Positions 20,393 through 32,307 of a stretch of 45,201 nt of DNA are shown in pieces. The notes beneath the pieces were generated by a model. That model did not search any database. It had not been told where the DNA came from and was given only the letters and a program-made list of their open reading frames with translations. Both the position numbers and the translations under genes were made by a program. The DNA is from Selaginella moellendorffii (lineage: Eukaryota > Streptophyta > Lycopodiopsida > Selaginellales > Selaginellaceae). Position 1 is the first letter of the stretch; the number at the start of each line of letters is the position of its first letter. Location of the stretch: positions 4,924,360-4,969,560 of the forward strand of contig NW_003314261.1 of the NCBI RefSeq assembly GCF_000143415.4. The letters run 5' to 3'.

Positions 20393-23300
20393 CAGCAGCG
20401 CACCAGATCTTACGATAATCTAGCGCGGCCATCGCATGCGCAGCAGCAGCAAAGGGATATCCCGGATGCGCACTCGGTCGTCGTCGCGAGGGATAGAGAT
20501 TACGGCTATGGCGCCGTCAACGAGAAAGATCTGGCCGAGGAAGCCGACTCTCTCAGCGTTTACAGCATCGATGCCACCAAGAACGCGGATCAAGCGCAAG
20601 AAGACGAGGGATTTTCCTACTGGAAGCTGTTCCAATTCGCGAATGGATTGGACTGGCTGATGATCGCAGTCGGCACGGCATCGGCCATCGCTCACGGCCT
20701 CTCCGGCCCCGCGGTCGTGCTGCTCTTTGGATTGATGAACAATGCGTTTGCTCTGCCGCCCGACGCGGCCTTCCGTGGAGTCGTCAAGGTCCGATCAGCC
20801 GATCTCTCTCGTTTCTGTTGGATCTGTGCCTGATATTTCGATTCCAGATCGTGGTGATCGTGATGTATGTGTCCGTTGGAACGATGGTCTCGTCGGCAAT
20901 AGGTATGCTTCTTTATCGTTTCAAAATTTTAGGGTTCTTGAGTGGTTTTGACGATGGCGCTATGGCGCAGAGAATGTGTGCTGGACGCAAATTGGAGAGC
21001 GGCAGACCGCGCACATCAAGACGAGGTACCTGGATTCGCTGCTCAAGCAGGACATCGCCTTCTACGACACGGAGGCCAAGGTCGGGGACATTGTGACCGC
21101 TGTCTCGAGCGATATTCTCCTCATTCACGATGCAGTGGGGGAGAAGGTGAGCTCCATCGCCAGTTCTAGTGGTTTTCTCATGTTTCTTTCGACCAGATCG
21201 GTGCGTGTGTCAGCAATTTTGCTGTGTTTCTGGGCGGTATAGTGATTTCTATCTCTGTGTACTGGAAGATGGGGCTCATGGGGCTGACAGCAACACCGCT
21301 GCTACTTGGAAGTGGTTTTATGTTCGTGGCTTTCTACACCAAGTATGTGATTCAAGCGCTCACGGCGTATAGAAGTGCCGACTTGGTGGCTGAACAGGTG
21401 TGTTTTTTCACGTAGTTTCTTTTCATTTTTTCCCCTCTGAGTCTCTCTTTTCAGGCAATCTCGCAAGTGAGAACTGTGTACTCTTTCGTTGGAGAAACGA
21501 AAGCTCTCAACTCGTATGCACACCTTCTCGAGGATGCTGTGAAGCTTAGCTCTAAGACTGGACTTAGCAAAGGTCTGGGGCTTGGAACGGTCATTGCCAT
21601 CTCCTACTTTTCATGGACGTTGCAGTTTTGGTTCGGTAGCAAACTTGTTGAGAAGCATGAGATCAAGGGAGGTACTGTCAACTCATTGATTTTCATCAGT
21701 ATAATATCCGGGAAGTAAGTTCTTACAGCATGCGTTAATGTCTCATTAACGTTTTATCCGTTTCAGAGCACTGGGAGACTGCATGCAAGTGTTCGGTTTT
21801 ATAGCCAAAGGAAAAGCGGCCGCAAGCAGATTATTCAGAGTTATAGAGAGGCAGCCAAGAATCAACAACAACAGCGATCAAGGCAAAACTTTGTCGCGTG
21901 TCAGAGGAAGAATAGAGCTATGCAATATATCGTTCGCCTATCCCGCACGGCCCGAAGTACCTGTATTCTCGAATTTGTCTCTAAACATTCCGGAGGGGAA
22001 AATAGTTGCGCTTGTTGGATCAAGTGGATCAGGCAAAAGCACGATAATTTCCTTGATTGAGAGATTTTACGATCCTCTGAAGGGTAAGAACAATGTCGAG
22101 CAACCTCAGTACTGGACTAATCGTCTTGTTCTTGCAGGAGAAGTGAAGCTCGACGGAAGGGATATCAAGTGTTTGCAACTTAAGTGGCTCAGGGCACAGA
22201 TTGGACTTGTAAGCCAGGAGCCTACTTTATTTGCCACCAGTATTAAGAAGAACATCTTGATGGGAAAGCCAGATGCAAGCCATGAAGAACTCATATCAGC
22301 AGCAAAGGTTGCTGGAGCTCATCTGTTTATATGTGATCTTCCCGATGCATACAACACAGAGGTGAATTTCCTCCTCGTCCTTTTTGTTTCTATTTAATAA
22401 TGTTTTGTTTTGTAGGTTGGGGACAAGGGAATCCAACTTTCTGGAGGACAAAGGCAGAGAATAGCCATTGCTCGTGCAATCCTGAAGAAGCCGTCTGTCA
22501 TGCTTTTGGACGAAGCAACGAGCGCGTTGGATTCTGAATCCGAGGTTCTAGTCCAAAATGCACTAGACAGGATCATGCAAGGACGGACCACTGTTGTCAT
22601 TGCTCACCGCTTGTCAACTATTCGAAACGCCGACTGCATACTGGTCTTCGACAAAGGTCACATCATAGAAAGTGGGACACATGCTGAGCTACTTGGTCGT
22701 GAGAACGGTGCTTACAAGTCTCTCGTAATGACTCAGGAAAGTGCTGTAGTAGCGAGAAAGAGAAGAACTCGCGGCAGGTAAATCATTCCATCACTTATTT
22801 TCACTTCTAAAACTTATCTTACAGGTCTCCATCTCCTCTTCATTCCAGAACACCTATTGCAGCTCCCTGGGCCTCCCCATTACGATCGCCATGGACTTCG
22901 CCGTCCAGGATTTCGTACGAGTCTTTCAACTCACAAATCGAGATGCCTCCGGTTCAAGAGAATTTTCAAGCTGCTGAGGAGCAGGGACCTGGAGCCACCA
23001 AGTTACAGACCTCTTACTCTGTGAAGTCGTGGTTCAAGGAACGGTTCAGGAGAGTATGGGGTTCTGCAATAATCGGAACCAGTGGAGCTTTAACTTCTGG
23101 GATTCTAGCGGCTGTGTTTCCCTTGGTTATGGCCAACGTCTTAGTTCTTCTGCTGCAGAGGCGCACGAAGGAAGCCATGAAGTGGACCTTGGGATTTATT
23201 GGCCTCGGAATTGCAACACTAGCAAGCAATGTGGTCCAGTATTTCTTTTGCCATAAAGTTGGCGCCAGAGTCACTCAAGACGTCCAAGTGAAATCGCTGG

Positions 23301-24882
23301 AAGGTACGTAACCTGTCCTGTAGGCTGTTTATTTTGATATTTGTTTTCAGGAGTTTTGAGGAACGAAGTTGGATGGTTTGATTTCGAAGAGAACAGTAGC
23401 TCCGCGGTGACTGCACGTCTATCAGCGAACGCGACCACGTTGAGGAATGTATTGAGCGACACTTACAGCTACTTCTTGCAAAACGTTTTGGGAATCGTGT
23501 TGGCCTTGACCCTGGCCACCGTCTATGACTACAGAATGGGACTCATTTCCCTCGCAAGCCTTCCTCTTCAAGTGCTCGGTAGCGCTGTCTCGGTAAGATG
23601 GCTTCGACAATTTTCCAACTTTAAACCGTGACTTATGCATGGATAGGCTGCCTACTTCAAAGATGGATTTGCCGGGTCGAACGTCCAGAAAACCCACGAG
23701 AATGCTGGTCGAGTTGCAGGAGAAGCAGTCTCCAGCATCAGAACGGTGTTATCCTTCGGCGCTCAAGACAGCATCCTGTCAAAGTTCCAGGAACATCTAG
23801 ACGACGCCAAAAGCCGGAGATTCAAGCGCGCTTGCATGGTGGGATTGTTCATCGGAGTCTCTCACGGCCTCTTGTACATCTCTAGCGCCTGCTGCATGCT
23901 CTACGGCGCCTATCTCATCCGCCGAGACGAAGTCAGCTTTGGACCTCTCCTCATCTCCTTCTCCATCGTGGCCTACACCGCCTACCACTGTGTGGAAGTC
24001 ATCGGGCTCATTCCAGACTTCAAGAAGGGGATCCAGGCCACCATCTCTATGTTCGAGACTGCCAACCGGCTCTCGGAGATCGATCCAGATGCAGCAAAAG
24101 CAACCAAGCTCAAGAAGATTGCCGGGACTGTGGAGTTCCGGGGCGTGAGCTTCAGGTACCCGTCGAGGCCGGATGTTCTGATACTCAACAACCTGAGCCT
24201 CAAGGTCCCGGCTGGATCAACCGTGGCACTGGTTGGAGCAAGCGGGTCCGGCAAGAGCTCGGTGCTAGCTCTGATCCTGCGCTTCTACGACCCGACCTCC
24301 GGAAGCGTGATGCTGGACGGCAGGGAGTTGAAGACTCTCCACCTGAGAAGCCTGAGGAAGCACATCGGCTACGTCCAGCAGGAGCCAGTGCTATTCGGAG
24401 TGTCAATCCGGGAGAACATCCTCTACGGGAGGGACTTTGGCGAGGACTTGGACTACAGTGCTACTGAGTCGGAGATGGTGGCGGCAGCAAAGAAGGCCAA
24501 TGCGCATGAGTTTATCAGCGGCCTGCCGGATGGCTATGAGACCAACGTCGGCGAGCGTGGTGTCCAGCTTTCAGGCGGGCAGAAGCAGCGCATCGCCATT
24601 GCGCGGGCGATGCTCAAGAACCCGGCAGTGCTGCTGCTGGACGAGGCCACTAGTGCCTTGGACGTGGAGTCGGAGAGGATTGTCCAGCAAGCGATCGATC
24701 GGCTGGTTGGGGAGCAGCAACGCACTACGGTCATCGTTGCACACAGGCTATCGACAGTGCAGTCTGCAAACACAATTGTGGTGATGGAGAATGGGAGTGT
24801 GAGGGAGAGAGGCAGGCATGCCAAGCTCCTCGAGCTCGGGGGCGCTTATGCAAAACTCATTGCTATGCAACAAAGAAGGTGA
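20216..24882 (+). CDS. ABCB-type (MDR/PGP) full-size ABC transporter
   Basis: Eleven exons: 20216-20788, 20848-20902, 20971-21146, 21197-21397, 21455-21714, 21767-22083, 22138-22361, 22416-22777, 22825-23303, 23351-23592, 23647-24882. All introns are 47-68 nt, GT-AG, and phases agree, giving 1374 aa. Layout is TMD1-NBD1-TMD2-NBD2. NBD1: Walker [10 protein letters not shown] (506-514), signature LSGGQRQ (610-616), Walker [13 protein letters not shown] (about 630-641). NBD2: Walker [10 protein letters not shown] (1160-1168), signature LSGGQKQ (about 1271-1277), Walker [13 protein letters not shown]. Both H-loops are present ([18 protein letters not shown]), so both ATP sites look complete. The N-terminus has an extra ~140 residues, acidic and Ser-rich, before the first membrane segment. 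The linker after NBD1 is Ser/Pro-rich. ABCB proteins export hydrophobic substrates, auxin in some plant members, across the plasma membrane; the substrate here is not deducible. Start context accATGG is good. Confidence 0.96.
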
Positions 24883-26008
24883 CGACAATGTTTAAAACGT
24901 CCGAATATTCTATGTTTAAAATCTCTTAGTAACTGTTGAAAAAGATTGTTAGGATAACGACTCCCGGCTTATGGGGTTTATCGAGATGGATAATACGGCA
25001 GGATGATAATCGACAACACTATCAGCAGCTGTCTATGGATTTCCGGATCAAGAAGAGGAATCTCCTCAAGGAGCTCGTCAAGCAACAAATCCGAAAATCG
25101 TGAATCACACCTCCATAAATCCCACACTTACCAACGGACGCCAAAGTATCCTTGCGTAGTGCAGAAGCTCTTCTCGCAAGCAATGCTTTCCATCGGTGAG
25201 ATGGGACGAAGCATCCCTTGCGAATCTCGCGATCGTTGACTACTAAACCGTTGACCGGGTTAAGGCATAACTAAACGACTGGCCAACCCACATCAAACTT
25301 TTATTTTCCGGCAAGGATTCGAACTCGTACTATGCCGAATTTGGTGCTCTCATGCTTACATGGAAAGGGCTATATCTATAAGCAAATTAGTGTTTTGAAG
25401 ACTTAGGGATGGAAGGGTGTGGGGTATAATCCATGAACATCTTCAAGAAATCTCTACTCGAATTTTTTACGCTGAAAACACTGGCCTTCTCTGCTGCTTG
25501 GACTTCCGCATGCACGTGCTGAGTCACGAATTCAAACCTCGTCACCAACAATGAAACGTGGCAATGTCCTCTATCGTCTGGCATGCCTGTTAGGCTTTTG
25601 CATCGCCAGCACGTATTGGATGTCTTGCAAAGAATCCAAGCTCTCTATCTCATCCAGCCGCTGAGCCTTCTTGCAAAACGTGAACGCACCCGGCCAAGTC
25701 CTGCTTAGCCAGATGCAAACAAACCTCGAATCCAAACCCCTGAGCAAGCAACTCTTGCCGATTCCACACGGCGGCCAACGATTAGCAGCGTTTTTGTCTC
25801 ACCGGAATCGCCATGATCTCACCGCAGTGCACAGCTTACTCTTGTTGGTTGCGGCGATTTCGCCTTGACTGCTTTGGCCAACCATCGCTCCCAGGCACGC
25901 AGCCGGCGTCGCTAATCATCACATGAACCCTGTTCCAGCCGTCCGTTCTAGGCGAGCCAATGCTCGTTCGTGCCTAGGTGGAGATTTACTTGACACCATG
26001 GACCAGAG
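24883..26008. other. Intergenic, no gene; SINE-like box
   Basis: No convincing frame. On the - strand near 25305-25365 the sequence GCATGAGAGCACC followed by GAGTTCGAATCCTTGCCGG resembles the 3' half of a tRNA (B-box GTTCGAATCC) without a matching acceptor stem, so it is at best a tRNA-derived SINE remnant. 25600-26000 has short Cys/Leu-rich frames that I cannot assign. Confidence 0.4.
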
Positions 26009-26305
26009 TCACGTTTGAAGCGCATCCTTGATCCAGCTCGATCCATCTCCCAAAATTAATCGGATCCTCTCAAGATTGCAATCTTTGCCTGCGTTTTTAC
26101 TCTTCTTGCAAATCCATCTCTTTCTCTTAGAAGTGCCAACATGGATTGTGAGAGATTGGAAATCGTTCACAGTACAGTTAACCACAGGAATGGACGCTGC
26201 AATTACATCCGGGAACAGGATTTCTCTGTGGTTCTTGGTGATTAGCAGTGCAGTGAGACACAACGCCATCAGGAGCCTTCGGAATGTCTTCAGAGTTTGT
26301 AACAT
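26009..26305 (-). CDS. Small ORF, 98 aa, signal-like N-terminus, unknown
   Basis: Starts MLQTLKTFRRLLMALCLTAL, a basic then hydrophobic segment resembling a signal peptide or anchor. A mature part follows with three Cys and basic content (CTVNDFQSLTIHVGTSKRKR, WICKKSKNAGKDC), ending GDGSSWIKDALQT. No family is recognised. The + strand is also open here, which weakens the call. No introns, TATA box or duplicate copy seen. Confidence 0.3.
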   Translation of the reverse strand: MLQTLKTFRRLLMALCLTALLITKNHREILFPDVIAASIPVVNCTVNDFQSLTIHVGTSKRKRWICKKSKNAGKDCNLERIRLILGDGSSWIKDALQT

Positions 26306-27384
26306 TCAATGCGTAAAGCTGTGATGAACGAAAAAAATTTAGAGATAAATTGGCAATGCGATAGTACAATTACTCTGTTCATAATTTGATAGAATGCTTT
26401 TACAATATTTCATCCAGAGCTCCTTCCTTCATTTGACGGTGTTCCGAGATCTTTTGTGCTATGCCCGGGCGAATCGTGGAAGTTATAATCAGTCCGGCTA
26501 CCTCAAGAAAATGCCATGTTGGGACAAGAACACGTTGATCACAGTGCGTGGCCAGAGTATTTACTTCTGCCATAATTAAGTGGCACGGTTATGGGATTCT
26601 TGTTGGGATGAAAACATCAGTATGGCATTCGTAATGAAATTGAGCAGCTTCATAGTTGATAAAACCAATTAACAACAAGCTTGTAAGAGTTTCACAATGC
26701 TTGTTTCCTCTTTCCTTTATTGCCTACCTTACTCTCTAAATTAGTATAAGCAAAATTAAGCTAATTAACTATAAAATATTAAGAAATTGAAAATATAGCC
26801 ACTTAAAATTTATTGAGATATCTTCTTTACTCTAAGATTTTGCCTTAACTCTGGAAAAGTCAAGGTTGCCAACCCAAGTACCCCAATATTATATACTAGT
26901 TATGGTTTAGTTGTCACTCTAGAAGTCTCATGCTGAAAGTATGGTGCTACTAGAAGTTGGGAGATTGAGAGATTTGAATAACCCACATCAAAAATTGGGT
27001 TAAGATTCAAAATAATACATAACAATTCTTTGTAGCAATTGGGAAGGATGTTTATAGATTGAAGCTATAATAGTGAGCAAGAGTGTGTGCAAGAAAAATT
27101 AAGACCAAGAGTAGTTGATTAATGAGATTTTTGTATACTTTTCTCATCAACTCTCTATGCTCATCATCTTAGACTAGCATAGGCATGTCAAGCTTGGATC
27201 AGCCACTTGATCATGAGTGGGAGTGTTAGAGGTAGAGATGAGTGCCATGTAGTCATGCTTATGTGGTAGTAGTTTTTATGTATATATACCCATCCATATA
27301 TAATTGAAATACAGAGTTCTTCCTCCTTGTGTGCATCTTTCTGCTACTTTCAGATTGTGCTTTTGTTGGTAGAACAATGGAGTC
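26306..27384. other. AT-rich intergenic DNA, possible LTR
   Basis: Mostly AT-rich with no coding frame. Around 27210-27352, GAGTGGGAG followed by TGTTAGAGGTAGAGATG and later a TATATATA run looks like a purine tract plus the start of a copia-type LTR on the + strand. No matching second LTR was found. Confidence 0.35.
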
Positions 27385-28225
27385 AGTTATGACTGTGGTT
27401 GCTTCAGCTCAACCAACATTTGTCATAGCCAAACTATCTCTTTTGTTACCAATGATGTCGCCATGTATTCTGCTTCTAAACTTGAAAGTGCAATAGTGGC
27501 CTATTTTTGCTAGTCCATGACACTAGTGCTCCCACCAATATATAGTAGATTCCTGTTGTGGAAAGTCTTGTGTCTATATCCCTGCCCAATTTGTATTTGA
27601 GTAGGCTAGAAACTTCAAGAAGTGATCTGAAGAGTGACAAAATTTTATTCCTAACTCAGCTGTGACGTGAAGATATAGCTGCTTGCTAATGACCTACATT
27701 TGGTGAAGAATTGAATCTGATGAGGAGTCCAACTGCGAATGAGATATCTAGTCATGTGCTGTTAACAAGATAAAGCAGTCCTCCCCATCATTGAATTGTT
27801 CATCCATCTCTTTGGAGAATTTCATGCCAGCAACCATGGGTGTAGGGAGCAAACAACTTAGAATTGTATAAGGACTGGGACAGTTTGATTGAACCATCTT
27901 GTCAATCACGCATAACTTCCATGCCTAGAAGTTTGGTCACTTCACCTTCTTGAATCTTGAATTAAACTTTTCCTTGGTGTTGTTATGAGCTTGAGTTTGT
28001 TGCCAACAACTAAACAATCATTAACATAAACAGTGAAGCTTGTGTCTGTTTCCTTTTGATACAGATTCCTATCAGAATTCAATTTAATGAAGCCTTTTCC
28101 TCAGAGGAACTCATCGATGAAGCAATACCATTGCCTCAACACTTCCTTGAGACTATAGATAGCTTTTACTTAGCTTGCAAACTAGTTCCTGTCCATCCAA
28201 AAGGCCAGTCCCATCAAGTAGTTCC
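27385..28225 (-). pseudogene. Degenerate copia RT/RNase H fragment
   Basis: From 28225 downward on the - strand: LLDGQELVCKLSKS, LRQWY, DTSFTVYVNDCLVVGN (altered YVDD box), then broken frames. Next are the RNase H motifs NTNWAGD and, near 27440-27530, a degraded SW(T)SKK-x-x-x-VALSSLEAEYMA. It is riddled with stops. No LTR, gag or integrase is attached; it ends abruptly at the junction with a copy of the unknown gene family. Confidence 0.85.
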
Positions 28226-28510
28226 CATCGGTGTAGAGCACACCTTCATCAAGCATCCCCTTCACCCACAGGCCCAGTGGCTGGCCCTCCTCCATCGATA
28301 TTGCTGCCACAAAAGTCTTGTAGGCCTCCTTGTTGCAAGCAAGTTCATCATGAGTCTAGGGATGACACTCTTGAAACTTTGTACACAGCGTTGCTCACCA
28401 GGAATCACAGCAGCCCCTTGTTCTTTGCCTTCTGGTGCTCCATGACCCTAATTCAAAAGGAAAACAAAAGGCTCTTATCCGGTTTCAAATGGAATTTTGG
28501 CGCTCATTTC
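28225..28510 (-). pseudogene. Degenerate copy 3 of the unknown-family gene
   Basis: The - strand repeats exon 1 of 16540-17439: AAAGAACAAGGGGCTGC, GTGAGCAACGCTGTGTACAA, then CTTGCTTGCAACAAGGAGGC (the ACDKEAY region), CAGCCACTGGGCCTGTGGGT (PLGLWVK) and GATGCTTGATGAAGGTGTGC with CTCTACACCGATG (LYTD). Its upstream edge (28468-28500) has ATTTGAAACC then GGATAAGAGCC, the shared 5' motif. Indels and stops are frequent. Its end merges with the copia fragment around 28225. Confidence 0.85.
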
Positions 28511-28528
28511 TTTAAACCCTCTTCTCTT

Positions 28529-28924
28529 CTACGAGCAAGGTACTGCTTGGAATAGACAACTATCAAGCATCCAAAGCTTGCATTTTTCTCTAGAGATCGT
28601 GTAGCTAGGGAGAACATTTGTCTTCTGGGACAATGAAAATCGTTTAGTTGAAAATAGTGAAAGTCTAGAAATTGGATGCCTTAGCCTTGGAGCACTCTGC
28701 GGAAGAAGCGTGTAACCAGTGCCAATTCCTGCTGCAGAGACTATATATCTAAAAACACATTGATAGGCAAATGATGAGGCAAACGTGAAGACTAAAAGGA
28801 AAGAGCTCCAAGAGACAACTGTGAGAAACTTAACACAAATGCCTTCAAGTTGTTGAAGCCCGGGACCTGAATGGCACGAGTCTGCTAATCCATAGTGTGT
28901 CAGAAGTGTGAAAGCTAGCTGCAT
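28529..28924 (-). CDS. Possible membrane-protein fragment, unknown (CASP-like at best)
   Basis: 131-codon frame with two hydrophobic segments, CVKFLTVVSWSSFLLVFTFA and FRYIVSAAGIGTGYTLL. The spacing and a polar GLQQLEG before the first segment recall CASP-like four-span proteins, but the segment order does not match and half the domain would be missing. The C-terminal third looks random. It lies directly upstream of the copy-3 fragment, so it may be remnant exon material. Confidence 0.25.
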   Translation of the reverse strand: MQLAFTLLTHYGLADSCHSGPGLQQLEGICVKFLTVVSWSSFLLVFTFASSFAYQCVFRYIVSAAGIGTGYTLLPQSAPRLRHPISRLSLFSTKRFSLSQKTNVLPSYTISREKCKLWMLDSCLFQAVPCS

Positions 28925-30867
28925 TGAACATTATTCCCTCAAGCACACAACACATCATTTTCAGAGATAAATGGACGAATAAAGAAGAAAACTTACATTG
29001 ATCTTTGGCCGTGATGAAGGTTTTACAGTTTTTCTCTTATCTCTAGTTGGACCATAACCTTCTGTAGCATCTATGGACTAGCCCCCAGCAATGGCAGCTT
29101 GCTCCTCTCGAATTTGTGCCAGATGTTTTCAATCCAAATTTGCTAGGATACCATGGAAAAGAATTTCTTGCTAGCTTTTAGCTTTGATGTTAAGTGAAGT
29201 TTCACATCTTGCAATCATTGGTGATGATTGATCATTATTTGAGATAGTTGATTATCTTTGTTAGAGATCTTGTTTGGTTATTATTGGTGATGGATGATTT
29301 GTTGTTCTTTATGATTATAGATTATTTCTCAATAGTGATTATACCTCATTTCACTGAAGCCTTGCTCTTTTTAGAGAGTGGTGTTGCATGTATGTGACCA
29401 AATATTTGATTCTTCTCAAAAACACACCTACTAATTTATAGTTTTCCTTGTTGTATGCCTTGATCTTGGCCTCTGTCTCAACAACATTGGCATCAATATT
29501 GTTGAATCCCACTGGCTCTGGCCCCAAAGCTTCATCATGCTAGATTGGCTCACAAATCCAGACCCAGCAATCTCAGCGCATTGCAAACTACAAGTAAGTT
29601 TTTCTTTGCTTTTGTGTTGATCTTTTTGCTTATTTTTTCTTCATGGAAATGATGCCAAGATTATTGCGAGCTGGCAGATGAGGTTTGATCTTCTGAACAA
29701 GAGTTTTGCACCACCTAGCTTTAGCTCATGTAGATTTTTGATTGCTTTGGCAGATTGTGTGGCTTTTCAAGCTAAGTCTCTATGGCCAACTTAATTGTGG
29801 TCTAGAAGATAGCATTAGGTACACTGTAAATATTAATAGCTTTCAATTAAAATTATATTGATCATTGATGATTTTTATTGCTTTTGTTATAAAGCGAGTT
29901 GAGTCTTGATATGGAAGATGGATTTATAAAGGATCGATTTAGTGATCACTTGTTAAGAATAATATTGTTATGTTTAGCTTTTGGATTGATGCAAATATAC
30001 TATTCACTAGTGAATTTTAGCTTATGGATGTGTCAAGAATAATATTTTGGATTGTACCATGCTTTTTTTTTTAGCATTGAAGTTAGTCATAGATTCGTGA
30101 TCATTGTTATATAAAATTTAGTTATAAACTGCTTTAATTTTTTTCTTCTTTGAGTTCTCATGTTTATTGTTCCATTTGATATGAGTTATTGGGGAAAGCA
30201 TTTTAGCTCATTACACCTTTATTAATAGGTTGATTGACAATATTCTGTGATGTTCTTTGGTAGGCTTTTATGTTATCACATATTCTTTATGGTTCGTTCT
30301 AAATTGGTCTTTTGGGTTTAAGATATTAATAAGATGTTACTGATGCTTGCTTGAATAAAATGATTCCCTTAGTATTGTTGATTGAGATCTATTTAAATTG
30401 GCTAGTGTGATAGTTAACATGTATAAGTGTTTTTTAGCCCTTAGGCATTCATTTTGTTATCTTGGTTATTACTTAAGTTGGTTCTAGGTGATATATTTAT
30501 GAGCATTTTACTTGTCCAATTGATGATATTTTGTGTTCTTTGAGTTGTCTTTTGTAAATTATCTTATCCCAATAAGAAGTTTCTATCTCATTATGTCTTA
30601 TATTAGCTAGTGATAAAAACCTTTATATTTTAAGCTATAGTCCCTCAATATCATTATATAATAACTTACCTTATCTACCAAGACACCTTTGCTATTATGC
30701 CCTATATGTTGGTCCTATTCAGTCTTATTGATTATTTATAAGAAGTGTTTAGATTTGCTAATGAAGCATATTTATATTTATTTATTCGCTAGAATGTAAA
30801 GATTGTTCTAAATACAATGGTGTTCTCGCATCTAGATTCACAATTTAGCACTATTCAAATGGATAGA
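28925..30867. other. Long AT-rich stretch, no gene
   Basis: Nearly 2 kb with frequent stops in all frames. I see no domain, LTR boundary, TIR or RNA gene. It could be old repeat DNA. Confidence 0.6.
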
Positions 30868-31540
30868 CAAATGGGGTAGTTTGGTGAAATGTTCAAGAGC
30901 CGACTTTAGCTCTCTGTGAGACACAAAATCCCTAGGCCCCAAAGTGGAGCCGGAAGGGTGCCATGTGGTAGTGGCCGAAGCAAAAACCAAATGAGCATAA
31001 CATGTTTGGACTAAAAGCCCCGACTTGAAAGGTCGAGAACGGGAGTGAAACTCCTAACGAAGTGCTCAAGGAACAAGCACGGAGCAAGCAATAAGTGAGT
31101 CTCTAGAAAAGGGACACAAGAGGACCAACACATGACACGTGGAAGTGTCTGAGATGGACCCGAAATGGACCCGAGATGGAGTCCGAGATGGAGTCCAAGA
31201 AGGACCCAAGATGGAGTCCGAAGTCGAGATCAAGACTGAGACCGAGACTGGGACCGAGCCCAAGCCCGAGTCCGAGTCCGAGTCCGAGTCCGAGTCCGAG
31301 TCCGAGTCCGAGTTCGAGTTCGAGTCTGAGAGGGTGAAAGCCCAAAGCGTTCGTCTCCCAGACCCTAGGGGGTTTGGTGAGCTCCAAAAGTATAGTAAGG
31401 GGGAGGACTTTAGTGGAGCCAGTTTGGCCCAGGAAGGCTGTACCCAGGTGTTGGGTGATAGGATAACCACTGGGAAGTCCAAGGCTAGAGTGAATACGGA
31501 CTGACAAATGGGGTAGCTTAGTAAAGTATTCAAAAGCTGG
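30868..31540. repeat. LTR-like repeat leader with hexamer array
   Basis: CAAATGGGGTAG at about 30870 recurs at about 31506, each followed by similar 50-bp text (GTTCAAGAGCCGACTTTAG versus ATTCAAAAGCTGGCTTTAA), so the block is a direct duplication of about 636 bp spacing. It is GC-richer than its flanks and continuous with the 761-bp repeats that follow. Confidence 0.6.
31263..31326. repeat. GAGTCC hexamer microsatellite
   Basis: About ten tandem units of CCGAGT with GAGTTC variants near the end. They sit inside a larger zone (31150-31330) of imperfect GAGATGGA-CCC units. Both strands stay open across it (Ser-Glu repeats on +, Asp-Ser or Gly-Leu repeats on -), a simple result of the hexamer period, not evidence of a gene. 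Confidence 0.9.
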
Positions 31541-32307
31541 CTTTAATTCCCCCGGGAGATTGGATGATCGATGCTCCCAATCCAAGCGTGGGTGGCACTA
31601 CCTACTTGGATACCTGGTGTGGCTCAATGGAACTTTGCTCTAAGCCCATGGCTAAAGCACCCGAAGGCAGAAGGCAAGGAGAGTACCCATGAGGCCAGTG
31701 TAGGGCCACGATGTTCCAAAATATTATCCCAAAGTCTTAGACTATGGAAAGGAAGAGGAGTAGCTCTCTAGTGTGGTGACCAAGGACATAGTCGCACGGT
31801 GAGGAAGTCCCAAAGGACTGTGGGATTTAATGGTTGGGCCTATGGGCCTTGATTTAGTGGCAGTGTTAGCAAACATGGCCATGGACAGAAAGGGATTTGG
31901 TGGGGACCGGAAAGGAGATATTGGGGAAGGCTATTCCCCATGTCTATGGGCATCCTAAGGATGCTAAAGAGTGGATTTGGGATGACCACTCATGGACGGA
32001 TGGCCCAGTCTTGGAAAGACAGGATTGCACTGTAGGTGGTGTTGGACCACTGGTGTGACCAAGGTGAATGGGCATGGCCTAGCGTAATGGGTTGATATGT
32101 CGGTGGTACCTTAGGGTGTCGGTCATAGGATTGGACACGTGGAGCACTTGGACCAAGTGCAAAGGTTGAGTGGCATGGATGCCATCCTCGGGGTTGGCAA
32201 GCCCCAAGTCATGAATTGGACTTATGGAGGTGGTGAATAAGACTCCTCCTAGTGGTCGGAGAGGTGGTTAAATGACTAAAGTAAAATGGAAAAATGAGTC
32301 ACTTACA
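31541..32307 (+). repeat. LTR-like repeat, copy A
   Basis: GATGCTCCCAATCCAAG occurs at 31570 and 32331, a period of 761 bp, and the whole interval matches copy B. Copy A ends CACTTACA just where copy B begins. No protein frame. Because copy B is followed by a primer-binding-site-like motif, I interpret these as solo or tandem LTRs of an LTR retrotransposon. Confidence 0.8.

Noticed and set aside
24437-24784. Arg/Trp-rich frame inside ABCB exon 11
   Set aside because: Out-of-frame shadow of NBD2; the true frame has all ABC motifs.
25300-25370. tRNA gene on the - strand
   Set aside because: A B-box-like GTTCGAATCC is present but no matching acceptor stem or complete cloverleaf forms; at most a SINE remnant.
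26009-26305. Chemokine-like small secreted protein
   Set aside because: The length, signal-like start and Cys give a superficial resemblance only; Cys spacing does not fit and no such family is expected in plants.
31066-31585. Long open frames on both strands over the GAGTCC repeat
   Set aside because: A 6-bp repeat stays open in every frame; the translated repeats (SESESE, SDSDSD, GLGLGL) are not evidence of a protein.
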